A DNA stretch of 64,000 nt from Bolinopsis microptera (Eukaryota; Ctenophora; Tentaculata; Lobata; Bolinopsidae). Location of the stretch: assembly GCF_026151205.1 (NCBI RefSeq), contig NC_087077.1, positions 9,353,983 through 9,417,982 of the forward strand. The letters run 5' to 3'. The first letter of the stretch is position 1. Every line of letters starts with the position of its first letter. The position numbers and the translations under genes were made by a program. The notes beneath the pieces were generated by a model. It did not search any database. It was not told the origin of the DNA and saw only the letters and a program-made list of their open reading frames with translations. Below, piece after piece: positions 1 through 10,590 of this stretch.

Positions 1-57
1 AATAATTCACATTCAATACAATTAATGAAATGGCTAGAATTTTGTTTAAATTTTGTT

Positions 58-147
58 TAAAAAACCCAAAAAAACCCAAAAAAACCCAAAAAAACCCAAT
101 CCCAGTATTACCTTTTCTTGGGTAGGAGTTGGGTTTTTTTGGGTTAC

Positions 148-180
<33 letters not shown>
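58..180. repeat. Low-complexity AAAAAAACCC repeat and 32-base poly-C run
   Basis: About four A7C3 units (58-100) face an inverted partner near 129-145 (GTTGGGTTTTTTTGGGTT). An uninterrupted run of 32 C occupies 149-180. It lies in the intron that follows the last AHSA1 exon visible here. Long homopolymers are often mis-sized in assemblies, so the exact length is uncertain. Confidence 0.9.
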
Positions 181-237
181 ATTATTATATGATCATTTAT
201 TGCTGTACTCTGTAAACATTTTTAGAAGCATACTTAC

Positions 238-3200
238 AGGAGCAGCTTTAGATTTGCTGGGCTGACTGTTGATACCCTCTCCCTTCTTAGTAGGCAGAAC
301 CACCTGTTTACCGTGCGTCACTTGCAGGTACTTGATGTAGTCTCCGATTATAGCCCTGCACTTGGGGGCAACTGAAAGCAAAGTAATATTGAGAATTAAC
401 ATAGTTAGTGGATGGTCGGCACGATGCAATTTAGTGTTATACTTTTGGTCAAGCTCTGTTTTCTATACTTTGGCTAGAACGTGAGAAAGGAAGTACCAAT
501 TCCGTAATTAAGTGAATCTCTGATTAATTTTTTCGTAGTTGGGAGTTACGGGATCTGTGGCATTGTGGAATTGATAGTTATCCTTCGGAAGTTGAAATTT
601 TTAATTACTGCTTTCAATCATGTCACTTTTTTGATACAAAACAACAAATAACAGTCATTTGGGCGTATAAAATTAGATATATGATAAATAAGTAAACAAT
701 GAACATGATTCCATCAATGACCAAATAATAAACAAGATCATCGTATTTGAATACCTATTGATACCATGTGCATGGCCATGCAATATGCATCTGTACCAAT
801 GCAACAATATAGAATTGACAATAACATAATGAAAAAGTTTTTTTCCTGCCTGCTTACGTACGGTTAGTTCGAAAAGCTGACGGCGCAACTGTAATCCAAG
901 TTCATATAATCAATCAACTGGCCACACTTCTCCTCAATAGCGCATATATACTCCTGACCAAGCTCCTCTTTCCACCGAACAGCCGTAAGTTTAGAGTTCC
1001 TGCTCAGACCCATCTTATCCTGCACCGCGGAGGTGCTTGCAGCGCTGGTGTGCTCCTTGAACCAGTCCAACACTCGCTGAGGTGGTTTATGTCCGATCAG
1101 ATCGTATGCTCGCTTGATGTTGCTGTCAGGATCTTCACAGAGATCTTCGTAGTTTATTCGCAGGTATTTTTCTTTTAGACTGTCACCGAAAACTGAGTCG
1201 TTGTAGTATCTTCCACACAAGGATTCCGCCATATGTCCCACGATTTTTGGAGTTATAGCACTTTTCAGGACAGCATGACCATTGTAGAAAACTTTATCAT
1301 ACGCAAGCCTCGAGTTTATGGTACCCCGAGGATCTCTAAAGCTGTGGATAACGAACACATTTGCATTGTTCAGTATACCGTACTCGTGTACTTCCTCAAC
1401 ACTCCGTAATCGTATAAACTTGGCAGCTAGTATGGGATACTTCCTACACTCAGCTGAATGATTCTTCTTCCGGAGACACGCAGATATTTTGTTCTTGAAG
1501 ACGGGAGAGTCTTGCTCACACCCCGACTGCCGGTTTCTCCGTTGAATCCCCCATTTTGGAGGGTCACATTCTAACAACTCTTCTAGAAAATCCTTAGTAT
1601 CTGTAGTTATGCAGTCCTTCAGTGGTTCAAAGACGTAATATACGTCGTTGTTTTGGTTGAACATTTCACCTAACAGTGATGAACCTGACCTATAATCACT
1701 CACTATAAGCACCACTGTTTTCTTTTCATCCGTATCAATTTTAGGCCGTTTTAACCGCAGCAGGTTTTCTTGGATTAGGACTTGTAATTTTTCGTCTGAG
1801 TCTGTCGTCTCATCCAGCAACTGCTCCTCTTCCGGGCCATCAAACCCGGTTGGTATTATTGTCTCAACCTTAACTGTTTTTCTGATTTGAAGCAGTAGAT
1901 AACAGTTTGCGAGGATGAGACCCGCTGCAACAATAACCTTTACCGAACGGGCCATCGAGTCGATTATCATAGAAATTTCAGAAACAACAATCGATCTTTG
2001 TTGTAAAAGTAAAAGTTGAAATGAGGATATTCTTTACTTCCAAACACAGAACTCAGACACTCACAAGAAGGTTGAACTAATGGCCAAAGATCCCTGCAAG
2101 AACGTGGCAAAGACAGTCAGCAAACGATAGAGCTAACAGCACCCCAACAAGTAACAAGGCGTTTTGTACACGTTTATAACAGTGGCATGGTGAGTGGTGA
2201 CTGGTGCTATACAGTGGCAAAAGTGCTCATTATTAACGGAAACAGACTATGTGCGAAAAGCAAACAAAGGGGTCGTGTAAAGCTTTGTAAGGAGAGCTGG
2301 GCAAACAAAGGGGTTTAAACTTGTTAGCACTTCAATAGTGGGGCGTTAAAAAGAATTTCCGGACAATAAAGGGGGCATTTACTATAACGTATGAAAAGAT
2401 ATAAAGAATCAAACTTGCTTCATTTATTTATGTCTATCAACAGATCAAAAACCTTTAAACAGTCGTGCTTTTATTTAACTAACCAAAAAGTTCCGAACGA
2501 AATTCAGAAAAATCCATTTGATGAACGGGTGGGAGAATTGTTATTTTGGGTACTTCTTTTCGTAACAGAATTATACTTATACTTTAATTAAGACTTAAAA
2601 ATACTAGTATATCGAGAAAAATCAATGTTAAATTCAACTCACGCTGGGATTTGACAATTTGATGCAGTTTTGTATGTTCGTTCCCATTTTTAGTTTGTCT
2701 CGTAGTGATGTCGACATCATCTTCCTGAAACAAGATCTCAATCATGCTCTCCATCATGACTAATCATTTCCATTCTCAATATTTAGTTTCATACGGAAAG
2801 AACTCCAATAAAACTATGCAAGCTTTTTAAGTGGACAATGCTTGGCATGCAAGCATCTTCTTATTCATGCGACGTACATACTTGAAAAAAAAAAGGATAA
2901 GCCCAGCAAACATTCAGAAAGCAAATAATACCTGATCTCAACAGAAAAATAATATACTCACGGAGTTTTCCTCGCTGATGTTTTCGATTTCAATTTTGCC
3001 AGTAATGTTATCATTACTGGTGGCTGTCTTACCACACCACTTCAACTCAATGTTCCACTCGAAAAAGTAGATAACTTTGCCCTTCCTGTTGTTGACAGAA
3101 GCCTCACCATCGCATTTTGTTACCTGACGATTAATACATTGTGAATTGATCCATTTAAATCACCAGGTTCAGAAGCCTTGTCCATGGAACAAGAAATCAG

Positions 3201-3609
3201 CGTTATTAGGCATTGAAAACATTTTATAGCGACTAAACATTTATAATAACAAAAATTGAGATAAGATGTGATGCACCAATTAAACAAGACTGATTTTGGC
3301 TCCCACCAAATATTCATTATTAAGTTTTCGTTATTCTCAGACGATGCAAATCATGCAAAATTGTAAATAATGACTCAGCAATATGAAATGCAGATGTTTA
3401 TCAAATTATGTCATCACATTTGAACCTACCTCACTGATTCGCACACTGCCTTCAGTCCCCGATTCACCAAGCTCTAAAAACTTTTCTTTGAAAAACTTCT
3501 TACTCGGCACGCTGGCGTCAACTTCGGACCAATGCCAGTTGTTGACATTCTTGGCATCTTCTCTTTCTTCCACGATCCATCGGGCATCTCCTTTTCCCCA
3601 AAGGGCCAT
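238..3609 (-). CDS. AHSA1: Activator of Hsp90 ATPase homologue (Aha1), 5' four coding exons
   Basis: Aha1 is a cytosolic co-chaperone that stimulates the Hsp90 ATPase. Exons on the minus strand: 3430-3609 (60 codons from MALWGKGDARWIVEE), 2962-3123 (TKCDGEASVNNRKGK), 2643-2724 and 238-371 (CRAIIGDYIKYLQVTHGK). All junctions are GT-AG (GTAGGT, GTGAGT, GTGAGT, GTAAGT donors) and phases agree (0, 0, 1, 0). The start and the WxEERxDAxNVNNWHW stretch match the family start. These 186 codons cover the N-terminal Hsp90-binding domain and the beginning of the linker (family about 340 residues); the C-terminal START-like domain must lie left of the window. Intron 3 (372-2642) is 2.27 kb and carries the sulfotransferase gene on the same strand. 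Family assignment is by recalled resemblance to animal AHSA1; splice sites are seen directly. Confidence 0.9.
864..1970 (-). CDS. Golgi carbohydrate 6-O-sulfotransferase (CHST1/3/6-like), intronless
   Basis: The product would transfer sulfate from PAPS to a sugar 6-hydroxyl on glycans in the Golgi lumen. It is 368 residues with a type II membrane layout: a short N-terminus, a hydrophobic segment at about residues 9-27, an acidic stem, then the catalytic domain. The 5'-phosphosulfate-binding motif YRSGSSLLGEMF is at residues 93-104. The 3'-phosphate-binding motif FRDPRGTINSR is near residues 211-221, with the conserved Ser at its end. Cysteines and NxS/T glycosylation sites suit a luminal enzyme. 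A second Met at codon 6 (MARSVK) is an equally good start. The gene is intact, single-exon and lies inside AHSA1 intron 3 on the same strand. The exact acceptor sugar cannot be told. Confidence 0.88.
   Translation of the reverse strand: MIIDSMARSVKVIVAAGLILANCYLLLQIRKTVKVETIIPTGFDGPEEEQLLDETTDSDEKLQVLIQENLLRLKRPKIDTDEKKTVVLIVSDYRSGSSLLGEMFNQNNDVYYVFEPLKDCITTDTKDFLEELLECDPPKWGIQRRNRQSGCEQDSPVFKNKISACLRKKNHSAECRKYPILAAKFIRLRSVEEVHEYGILNNANVFVIHSFRDPRGTINSRLAYDKVFYNGHAVLKSAITPKIVGHMAESLCGRYYNDSVFGDSLKEKYLRINYEDLCEDPDSNIKRAYDLIGHKPPQRVLDWFKEHTSAASTSAVQDKMGLSRNSKLTAVRWKEELGQEYICAIEEKCGQLIDYMNLDYSCAVSFSN
1971..2642 (-). other. AHSA1 intron 3 part upstream of the sulfotransferase
   Basis: This 670-bp stretch must contain the promoter and 5' UTR of the nested sulfotransferase unless that mRNA is spliced from the host transcript. 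I see no convincing coding exon; an ORF at 2391-2591 on the + strand has no recognisable protein features. Near-repeats of ACAAAGGGG occur at 2264-2271, 2304-2311 and 2366-2374. Confidence 0.5.
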
Positions 3610-3738
3610 TTCTTACTACCTACAGAATACAGATTGATTTGTTAGTTAATATAATTGAAACGAACAACAGGAGAAACAATTCCAAACAGTAGCATTGTCA
3701 TGGTACCGTAATCTTGTGTACGAGGGTCACCGTGTGCA

Positions 3739-3746
3739 TGACGTCA
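3739..3746. promoter_or_regulatory. CRE palindrome TGACGTCA upstream of AHSA1
   Basis: A full 8-bp CRE palindrome (the CREB/ATF family site) lies 130 bp upstream of the AHSA1 start codon, inside a CG-rich patch. That it works in the AHSA1 promoter is inference from position. Confidence 0.6.
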
Positions 3747-3767
3747 TAAAGCCGCGCAGCAAAAATT

Positions 3768-3780
3768 TTCCCGAATTTTC
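3768..3780. promoter_or_regulatory. Perfect heat-shock element upstream of AHSA1
   Basis: TTCccGAAttTTC forms three alternating nTTCn/nGAAn pentamers with exact spacing, the textbook HSF1 site. It is about 160 bp upstream of the AHSA1 start codon. AHSA1 homologues are known HSF1/Hsf1 targets in mammals and yeast, so heat-shock control is likely. Confidence 0.75.
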
Positions 3781-4183
3781 TACGGATGCCGACAAAATAA
3801 CATTTTTACAAAGAAAGCGCAATATTTTTCGCGCGTTCCGTAAGAATTCATTTGATCTCCATGTGCAATGTCTACGGCGTCCCCCAGTAGGCACTAGAAA
3901 ATGGTAAGTATAAAACAGAGAATTCACAATTTAGATTATAGAAAGATGTATGTAAAGCACTCAAATTCAGTAGCACTACAAATAGCAAAGTTTTGAAATT
4001 ATACTAACTTATACTAATATTGGATTGACATAAAGCAGAGAACATCACTATATCATATCCTCAACATAAATACTAATGTGCGACACAAAAAAGTACAAAT
4101 GTATGTGGCAAAACTCCACCCGTTTCAGAAGTCCTTATATAACTTTACATAATAAATTACAGTTCCAACGCGTGGTAACCATC

Positions 4184-4351
4184 TTATGCCTTGATTGGCT
4201 TTCCTGCTTCCCATTTAGTCTTTTTCATCAAGCCTTCCTCCAACTTGAGAGCAGCCGCTTGAGCCTCTGGTTTTAGACCACGTCTCACGGCTTGGGCTGC
4301 TATTTTAGAGAACTGTAGGTAGTTCAGACCGGCTATTCTCCAGTAAAGCAT
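4184..4351 (-). CDS. ATP5F1E: ATP synthase F1 subunit epsilon, mitochondrial
   Basis: This 55-codon reading frame starts MLYWRIAGLNYLQFSKIAA and ends KWEAGKPIKA before a TAA. It matches the small epsilon subunit of the mitochondrial F1 central stalk (animal homologues are about 51 residues and start M-x-x-YWRxAGLxY). The Tyr-Trp-Arg and Ala-Gly-Leu-x-Tyr positions and the KAVR/QAVR helix are present. It is too short to stand out by length. The sequence just upstream (TTATATTATAG) looks like a splice acceptor, so a 5' UTR exon or a few extra N-terminal codons may lie upstream; I chose the first in-frame ATG. It is tail-to-head with AHSA1 on the same strand. Confidence 0.85.
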   Translation of the reverse strand: MLYWRIAGLNYLQFSKIAAQAVRRGLKPEAQAAALKLEEGLMKKTKWEAGKPIKA

Positions 4352-4628
4352 GGTTCCTTGCTATAATATAAATACTGGTTAGTGGTTGTAGGAATATTAT
4401 CCATTATGTCCATATAATTTAATGGATCATTTACGGTGTGAAGGATTAAGCAAGTTCTAGTAAATACCACAACAGGATGAACAGGGATACATGATAATAA
4501 TAAGACATGACGGTAATGTATAATATGTACCAATTTACGATAGAAATGATATACCAGTGTGCAGTTATAATTAGTAATTTCAAGGCAACTTTCTAAATTG
4601 GAGATATGTAATGTAGATTCTGGTGGTA
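4352..4628. other. Upstream region of ATP5F1E, nothing recognised
   Basis: AT-rich sequence with no convincing exon. It should hold the 5' UTR intron and promoter of ATP5F1E, but no clear promoter motif is visible. Confidence 0.35.
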
Positions 4629-4741
4629 GGTGAGGCATATTTTTTCACGCAATTCTTGTTTCACGTGTGACAGTGATTCTGGGGTTTGATCGGTGAATAG
4701 TTTAAGCTGATGATAATTTTTGTCAAAAAATATGCCTCACC
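4629..4741. mobile_element. Short palindromic MITE, 17-bp terminal inverted repeats
   Basis: GGTGAGGCATATTTTTT at 4629-4645 is repeated exactly inverted at 4725-4741. The 79-bp interior has no ORF. No clear target duplication is seen, so the superfamily is open. Confidence 0.55.
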
Positions 4742-4928
4742 TCTCCATCAGGATCCAGATCCTAGACCTCACCAAACTTTTAAAGTAAAATAACGTTCAA
4801 ACTTCTCAGAATTTCTGAAAGTCACTGAAAAAGATTAAAAAAACCGTCGAACAGAGGGATCATTCACATGTAACAACTAACAAAGGCCATATTCTGACTT
4901 CGGGGTGGTGCTGCCACCAACACAAAAA

Positions 4929-5101
4929 CAGTAAAACCCTGGTTGTCCGCCGGAGTTTGGGGGAAGGAAACACCAGTGGTAAGTCAGGGTTTTGTTTATT
5001 TACATTATTCATGTAAAACCCTATTTGGGGGAGAAAGGAGATGGCCGCAGTATATCGGGATTTGCGGTAAATAGGGGCATGGTAAATCTGGAGTTTTACT
5101 G
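4929..5101. mobile_element. Possible pogo/mariner-type MITE (CAGTAAAAC ends)
   Basis: CAGTAAAACCCTGG on the left faces CTGGAGTTTTACTG on the right, and the right end is followed by TA. Ends of CAGTAAAAC type are usual in pogo/Tigger relatives. The left flank lacks TA, so one end may be eroded or misjudged. It stands just before the L2-like LINE. Confidence 0.45.
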
Positions 5102-5151
5102 TAGTTCGATTTTTGTTGTAAATTGTAGCACGGACTTTCCTGACGAATATT

Positions 5152-7198
5152 TTGCCAGTAATTCACAAATACGGTAATACATATTCCCAAAGATATGGTG
5201 ACTTTGGCTGGACATGTCCTAACTTTAAGAAAGCTCTCCTTGCAAAAACTGCTGTTAAAACTGCGGACTCAACTTGCAATACAAGCATGGATAGCACCAA
5301 GAGTGTGGCTAGCACCAAGAGTGTGGCTAGCACTGAAAGTGGGGCTAGGACCACCACTGATACAACTTCCAGCAATGGCGATGAGAAGACATTGATTGAA
5401 ACTTTGAGCAATTTTAAAGTAAGTTTACTGTCAAGTGTAGAAGAACTTATTTCCATCAAACTTAAATCACACATAGATTCTTTGCTTGCAGAAGTACCAA
5501 ATCTTACACGAAGATCCAGCACCCCTAGTAGTGCATCATCTATCCCTAGTAGTGCATCAGCTATCCCTAGTAGTGCATCATCTATCCCTAGTAGTGCATC
5601 AGCCCTAGCCCTGCAAACATCTAGTTCTTTAAGTGCTTGTCCAATGAAGCCTACCAGGTCACTTTCATCTTCAAAGAGCTACAGTGCTGCGTTGTCTCCT
5701 GAATCTGCTATAGATAGCCCCACTGGTACTGCTACTGAGAACTAAATAGAACTAACCAAGAAGGAAACTACTGTGCAAAAACTTCCCTCTGACAATATCC
5801 ATAATAATGCTCCTGATAATCATGTTATCGTCCTCAATATAGAAGCTAGTAATATTAATCTTGAGGAAGCAGGGAAGCTAGCTAGCAAACCCCTTGGTAC
5901 AATACCCATGATCTTCTTGACCCCTAAACCAAAGACAGGCAAAATTGTTATCTCCTTCCCTTCAGAAAAAGATAGAAAGGATGGGAAAATAGCCCTTGCA
6001 AACTCATCAGCTGTAACTTCGTCCAAAATCACTGTTAATGATGCACAGAAAATGTTCCCGAAAGTCACAGTTACGAATATTCCAAACAACTTAATCTTAA
6101 CAACTTAATCTTTCAAGGAGGATCTGTTGCTATCTGACATAAATGACCCCAACAAGTTTATTGACTGCAACTCTGCCACAGAACTCTATAACAAAGAACT
6201 TCGCAGAATTCTTGATAAACATGCTCCCCTTATCTGTTTTAGCATTAATCCTGATCAAAGCAAGTGGGTGGACACAAAATGTCAAACTGCCAGAAGGAAA
6301 CGAAGAAAAGCTGAACGTGACAACAGGAGACTACAAACTGCAGATTCAAAATTGGACTATAAAAAAGCTGTTAAGCATGCTGAAGCAGTTATAAACACCA
6401 CTAGATAGCTATACTATGAAAATCGTCTGCAAAACTGTGAGGACAATAAAAAAGATACCTACAAAATAGTCAATCAGCTGATGGATCGGGACAAAAACTT
6501 GAAGCCTAATAACAAACCGGCTGAAACTCTATGTGAGGAGATGAAAGAGTTTTTCAATGATAAAGTGGAAAAGATTTACTCTGCCATTAACAACGATACT
6601 GCAGCTGACATTCTACCTGACCACTAAGAACCATTTCAAGGTGAAGCCTGAAGCCAATTTGAAACCATAAGCGACAATGATCTCAAAAATATTCTTTCTG
6701 ACCTTAACAAAAAAGAATGTGAAGAGGACCCCATCCCTCTAAAACTTCTATTAATGCAGTGTTTTAATGAAGTTAAACCAATTGTGTCATTTATTATCAA
6801 TGACTCACTTGCCACTGGAAAATTTCCGTCAGTCCTAAAGAGACCAGCCATCAAAGATGATAAAGGAGATGTCAATAGCTTCAACAACTATAGACCGATT
6901 AGTAACTTACCTTTCCTCTCGAAACTCATTGAAGAGAGTGTCCAGAAACAGATGACCAAACATCTTGACTATCACAATCTTCATGCTGAGCATCAAAGTG
7001 GTTATAGGTCAAATCATAGCTGCGAAACTGCAACCCTTACCATCTACAATGATCTTCTTTGTATCAGTGACATGAAAAGCAAGGTTATCGTCCTCCTTTT
7101 GGACCTCAGTGCTGCTTTTGATACTGTAAATCATCACTTGCTCCTAAAAAAACTAAAAAAGGACTTTGGTTTTGAAGGTAATGTTCTCGAATGGTTTA
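5152..7198 (+). pseudogene. L2-like LINE A: ORF1-like region fused to RT, endonuclease missing
   Basis: One reading frame runs through the whole stretch and is broken only by point stop codons near 5743, 6106, 6406, 6625 and 6649. The N-terminal part holds a Ser/Ala-rich tract with four near-identical repeats (SSIPSSASAIPSSAS, 5520-5602). A segment with VTVTNIPNNLI precedes the EN-RT linker (KWVDTKCQTARRKRRKAE). RT begins near SFNNYRPISNLPFLSKLIEE and includes the motif A strand LLLDLSAAFDTVNHHLL (7096-7146). The APE endonuclease expected between the N-terminal part and the linker is absent although the frame is kept. The frame is cut at 7198 inside EWF-T by the TA-flanked element. Confidence 0.75.
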
Positions 7199-8597
7199 CG
7201 GGTATATGACCCCCAGAATATAGGTGGCCCCCAAAATATAGGTCATGTTAGTGGATACAGTTCTAACCAAGATAAGCGATACTAATGGGATCTGTTACTG
7301 CTAGGTTGGAGTAAAACATGTAACTAATGTTTCTGGATAAAAATTTTGGACCTACATGAGGTATTTTGGTATATTTGGTCATGACAGCGAAAGATTTAAA
7401 CGATGTTGTCATTTTCTAGAGGGGTAAATATGGCGAAAAATATGGCGAAAAATTGTCATGACAAAAATCTGTCCAACACATGCCATTAAGACTACTGGTA
7501 TGAGTATTATTTTAAGCTATCTTTTCATCGAGACATCTGCAAACTGACAATTTGGAAAAAAGTTATGGCCATCACAATTTTACGGGCCCCCAGAATATAG
7601 GTCTATACGACCCCCAGAATATAGGTTGGTCAAAAACCCTGAACATGCCCAAAACCATGCTGTGGGATGCTCTACGTGTAGCTACTAGTCTCTTGAACCC
7701 ACATATCAAGTTTTATCAAAATTGGCCGAGTTATGGGATAAAAACAAAAACCATATGCCCATATTTGGGCATACGCACCTAATTTGATCGATTTTGGTCC
7801 ATAATATAAATTGGTCAAATATCAATATTTTTGAATGAAACCAACTTTATATGGAAGGTAAGCATATATTACACATTCTCTGTGATTATCAGCTCAATAT
7901 CTACCTAACTGTGGATTCTGTGTTCAAATAATCGCAAAAAATGAACAAAATCGCCCATATCTCAAACTGACTTCGCTCAAAACAATAGAACTCAATAGGT
8001 TTTCAATATTTTCACATGAAATTTTCAGAATCAACGTAGAATTGTCTCATGACCTTAAGTTTTGGGACAGAATTTTGAGTTAGGCCTTTAAAAAAATTTG
8101 GCGGCCAAAAATGTCTGATTTACAGTCATTGAGGTGCACATTGTATTGATACAGATAAAAACAGCCCCCCTCAATCATATCTAGGGACACTCCTTCAATC
8201 TTATTTAAGTATTTAGTTAAGATCCCTACTAAATGAGTGCATGAAAGCTTTTTAACAAGTAAAATTAAAGATTTTACTCATTACGGGTATATGGCTGGCC
8301 CCCAGAATATAGGTTTTAAAAAAAATAGCGACCAAGATTCTGCATTTTCTCTGTCACCCTGAGCATTAAGGAATATGGGGTAGTGATGAGAAACAGTTAA
8401 AGAACATATGCTGAAGAGATGGCATCATCAAAATGTATGAAGGTGGAGTATTTGAGGACGATTTTTGCATACCTATATTCTGGGGGCCGTAGTTTTTGAT
8501 TTTTTGCTATTAAGTATACTCTAAACCATTTCAATTTAGTATCTGGAGCCATTGGCATCATCAATACAGTCTCAGCAACATATTCTGACTGCATATA

Positions 8598-10590
8598 AAT
8601 AATAATAATAATAATAAAATTTGGTAGCTTAAACACAAACTCTAAGCCCAGTGGATAAACCACAAAACTTATGCTCTATTGTGTGAAACAAAGATACTAG
8701 ATCAAGATAACTATCAAGGAGTGTATGCATAGGACATAAAAAGTTTTGGAACGAAGATGACATGCTTGTGAAGCGAGCTAACAGTCTAATTGCTAATAAG
8801 TTCAAAAAGATCATGACATTAGGTTGCATCCTAAACAGTTTAAGCAAATAACATAAAGTTATTATATTGTCAATTAATCGCTCATGCCATAACTTTTCTT
8901 AAACAGGTGAGTTTTTAATAATGTTTTGAACAGATCAACATCGGAACAAGTCTTAATTTCAATTGGTAGTTGGTTCCAGATTTTCGGAGCAACAGTCTGA
9001 AACGCTCTTGGGTGTGATCTTGTAGATCCGACGGGTAGGTGTAAGGAGGAAGTTCTTCTGCTACTCGAACTAACAAATGTTACTAGATCACACAGATATG
9101 CAGGAGCAACACCATTGACTGCTTTGAAAATCAGTAAGCATAACTTAAACTCAATCCTCTCCTTCACCTTGAGCCAATGAAGGGATTTGAGCTTCTCCTC
9201 GACTGAGTCTCTCTTCTTTAATCCAAAAACCAGACGGCATGCTCGGTTCTGAATGTTCTGCAGCTGCATAATTGAGGCTTGACTACAACCATAGTAAAGT
9301 GCATTGCAGTAGTCAAGCGATGAGATTACAATTGCTTGAGTCAGTGTTCCCATCTGTTTGGTTGTGAGGAATTTTTTCATCTTAGCAAGGTCTCTTAGTT
9401 TCAGAAAACACGATGTTTTAAGTTGCTTGATTTGCTCACCAAAGTTTAGTTGAGAGTCGAGACGAAATCCGAGGTTCTTTGCAACAGGTGACAGCCTGAC
9501 ACACGTCTCAGAGTTAACAAACACGCCCCCTATAGACAGCTGCTGGAGAACAAGCGGTGTCCCAAAGACAAGAATCTCAGTTTTTCCTGCATTGAGCTGT
9601 AGATAATGTTTTTTCATCCAGTCATTAATTTCTTGGAAACATTTGGGAACATCGTTGATAAGGACGGTGGGCTCCTCGTTTGGCTTGAAACTTTTATACA
9701 GCTGATGATCGTCGGCGTAACCCTGGATGGAGAAGTTCAGATCATGTGCTGCTGAGTACAAAGAGCGAATGTAGATGTTGAACAGGACCGGACCCAGCAC
9801 AGAGCCCTGTGGGACTCCAAACTTAATCACTATCTCATAAGATTCCTCATTTCCAACTTTAATCGTTTGACATCTACCTGTGAGGAAGCTGCTGAACCAT
9901 TTCCAAGCTGTCCCTGTTATTCCCAACTCATTTCTGAGGATGTTCAGTAGTTTGCAGTGGTCAACTGTATCAAAAGCTGCGCTGAGATCTAGGAGAAGAA
10001 CAACAGTTGCCTTGCTTTCTGTAGATGCAATGAGTAGATCGTTAACAACTCTCACAAGCAGAGTCTCGGTGCTGTGTTTTGATTTGTATCCAGACTGCTG
10101 TGGGATGTTCAGGTTGTTGTTTTCTAGATGTTCATTTAGACGCCTGAGCACTACTCTTTCTATCAACTTGCCCACAAAACTAAGGTTAGATATTGGTCTG
10201 TAATTCTTGAGATTATCACTATCTAATCCCTGGCCCTTTATCAGGGGTGTGATATGAGCTAGTTTAGCGCCATCAATACTGCCAGAAGATAATGAAGCAT
10301 TTACTATGTCAACTAAGACGGGTAGTAGAACCTCAAGGTTTTCTTTAAAGATGTTTGCAGGTAGAGGGTCAATTGAAGAAGACTTGATCTCAGATGCCTT
10401 GATTATCTCCTCTAGTTCTTCTAGAGTAGTTGGAGAGAACTCAGCTAGTTTTTCTCCGCAGTAAGAGGGCGTTTGATCGTCAGACTCCACATGATCAAAG
10501 TTATTTCGTATTGCCTTTATTTTCTCCTGAAAATATACGTTAAAGTTTTCGACTGTGTCCTTGAGAGACTCCGACGAAGGCAACACATAT
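8598..10590 (-). mobile_element. 5'-truncated L2/CR1-like LINE (copy B) inside the TA element
   Basis: Bounded at its 3' end by an AAT microsatellite (8598-8616) and truncated at the 5' end near 10590, where the motif-bearing host element resumes. It carries the 570-codon ORF described separately and a 3' UTR of about 270 bp. Truncation and microsatellite tail are usual for target-primed insertion. Confidence 0.75.
8874..10586 (-). CDS. LINE reverse transcriptase, open 570-codon frame (copy B)
   Basis: This open frame encodes the linker and the whole RT of a non-LTR retrotransposon. RT motifs in order: KNYRPISNLSFVGKLIERV, motif A LLLDLSAAFDTVDHCKLL, motif B FGVPQGSVLGPVLFN, and motif C GYADDHQLYKSF with the catalytic Asp pair. 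The C-terminal part (LKSLHWLKVKERIEFKLCLL ... THLFKKSYG) is usual in L2/CR1 relatives. The endonuclease and ORF1 are missing by 5' truncation. Lack of stops in 570 codons suggests it is much younger than copy A. Alternative: other Jockey-group LINEs. Confidence 0.85.
   Translation of the reverse strand: MLPSSESLKDTVENFNVYFQEKIKAIRNNFDHVESDDQTPSYCGEKLAEFSPTTLEELEEIIKASEIKSSSIDPLPANIFKENLEVLLPVLVDIVNASLSSGSIDGAKLAHITPLIKGQGLDSDNLKNYRPISNLSFVGKLIERVVLRRLNEHLENNNLNIPQQSGYKSKHSTETLLVRVVNDLLIASTESKATVVLLLDLSAAFDTVDHCKLLNILRNELGITGTAWKWFSSFLTGRCQTIKVGNEESYEIVIKFGVPQGSVLGPVLFNIYIRSLYSAAHDLNFSIQGYADDHQLYKSFKPNEEPTVLINDVPKCFQEINDWMKKHYLQLNAGKTEILVFGTPLVLQQLSIGGVFVNSETCVRLSPVAKNLGFRLDSQLNFGEQIKQLKTSCFLKLRDLAKMKKFLTTKQMGTLTQAIVISSLDYCNALYYGCSQASIMQLQNIQNRACRLVFGLKKRDSVEEKLKSLHWLKVKERIEFKLCLLIFKAVNGVAPAYLCDLVTFVSSSSRRTSSLHLPVGSTRSHPRAFQTVAPKIWNQLPIEIKTCSDVDLFKTLLKTHLFKKSYGMSD

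Noticed and set aside
53-265. 70-codon proline-rich ORF
   Set aside because: It is a reading of the A/C low-complexity and poly-C run inside an AHSA1 intron.
3695-3907. Possible divergent first exon on the + strand ending ATG next to GTAAGT
   Set aside because: The donor is good and the CRE/HSE could serve both sides, but I find no matching downstream exon before ATP5F1E, and the 70-codon frame resembles nothing.
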